A DNA stretch of 64,000 nt, from the NCBI RefSeq assembly GCF_000406165.1, contig NZ_CM001977.1, forward strand, positions 1,413,498 to 1,477,497, given 5' to 3'. Shown in pieces: positions 63,871 to 64,000 of the stretch (positions are counted from its first letter, which is position 1; the number at the start of each line of letters is the position of its first letter). The notes under the pieces were generated by a model. The model saw nothing but the letters and a program-made list of their open reading frames with translations, did not search any database and had not been told where the DNA came from. Source of the DNA: Dickeya zeae NCPPB 2538. GTDB taxonomy: Bacteria; Pseudomonadota; Gammaproteobacteria; Enterobacterales; Enterobacteriaceae. A program made the position numbers and the translations under genes.

Positions 63871-64000
63871 ATGACAGTAATCAAACGAGCAGTGAACATG
63901 GCGGGTATTGCCGCCCTGATGGCAGTTTCTGGTTATGTTCAGGCGGCCAGCTGGCAAGATTCGCTTTCCAGCGCGGCCAGCCAGTTAAGCCAGCATAATG
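63871..64000 (+). CDS. DUF2501 (YjjA-like) exported protein, cut by window end
   Basis: Only the first 43 codons are in the window. The N-terminus is a Sec signal (MTVIKRAVNMAGIAALMAVS, cleavage after VQAA) followed by SWQDSLSSAASQLSQHN, which matches the start of YjjA/DUF2501 proteins. AAGAAGAGC precedes the ATG. Function of the family is unknown. The 3' part lies outside the window. Confidence 0.7.
   Translation, partial: MTVIKRAVNMAGIAALMAVSGYVQAASWQDSLSSAASQLSQHN

Overview
The window reads as chromosomal DNA of a plant-associated enterobacterium, most likely Dickeya or a close Pectobacteriaceae relative. This is judged from protein similarity recognised by eye (ImpA/VasL type VI secretion protein, efeUOB, proP, katG, lutABC, nik-type importer, an FtsI/PBP3 paralogue) and a fairly GC-rich coding background; no database search was possible. 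Genes are dense and there is no rRNA, tRNA or CRISPR array that I can see.

Layout. 1-3.9 kb: end of a type VI secretion neighbourhood (VasL-like protein, Sel1-repeat lipoprotein, DKNYY-type exported protein). 4.0-5.6 kb: a TetR regulator divergent from a six-TM ABC-type membrane protein, with two matching operators between them. 5.6-8.5 kb: a minus-strand operon dgcN-dgcA-D-amino-acid aminotransferase, probably D-glutamate/D-amino-acid catabolism. 8.5-9.6 kb: a gene-free kilobase bounded by two copies of a 30-bp repeat, then a membrane diguanylate cyclase. 11.3-15 kb: the efeUOB ferrous iron uptake operon behind a Fur-like box, plus a small zinc-ribbon protein; then proP and a DUF2625 gene.

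18.0-28.2 kb is an accessory segment. It is bounded by two direct copies (about 350 bp) of the 3' end of an RND efflux gene, so it looks inserted into that locus. It carries a two-component system with a divergent small lipoprotein, a LysR/ene-reductase pair, an NTF2-like protein, a recombinase remnant, a WbuC cupin and two AT-rich orphan genes (one membrane protein, one with a HEPN-like RxxxxH motif). Four scattered copies of a GTCCGCT/AGCGGAC-type repeat lie in its spacers. Next comes the intact RND pump operon (adaptor plus permease) divergent from its own BaeSR/SmeSR-like two-component system.

34-45 kb: LysR/VOC pair, TauE exporter, an ABC-F ATPase preceded by a 27-codon leader peptide and a large hairpin (probable ribosome-mediated attenuation), lutABC lactate oxidation, cfa, and an AraC regulator. 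Two copies of a highly structured dispersed element (38.87 and 44.59 kb) sit between convergent gene ends. They show compensatory base changes in several stems and a relocated three-hairpin module, which I consider the most novel signal in the window. 45-51 kb: a CidA/LrgB pair, then an operon of ABC permease, ATPase, histidine kinase and FixJ-like regulator lacking a binding protein. 51.6-64 kb: katG; a PBP3 paralogue whose SxN motif reads SSD; a methyltransferase leading a complete nikABCDE-type importer; MarR and Rob-like regulators; and the start of a DUF2501 gene cut by the window end.
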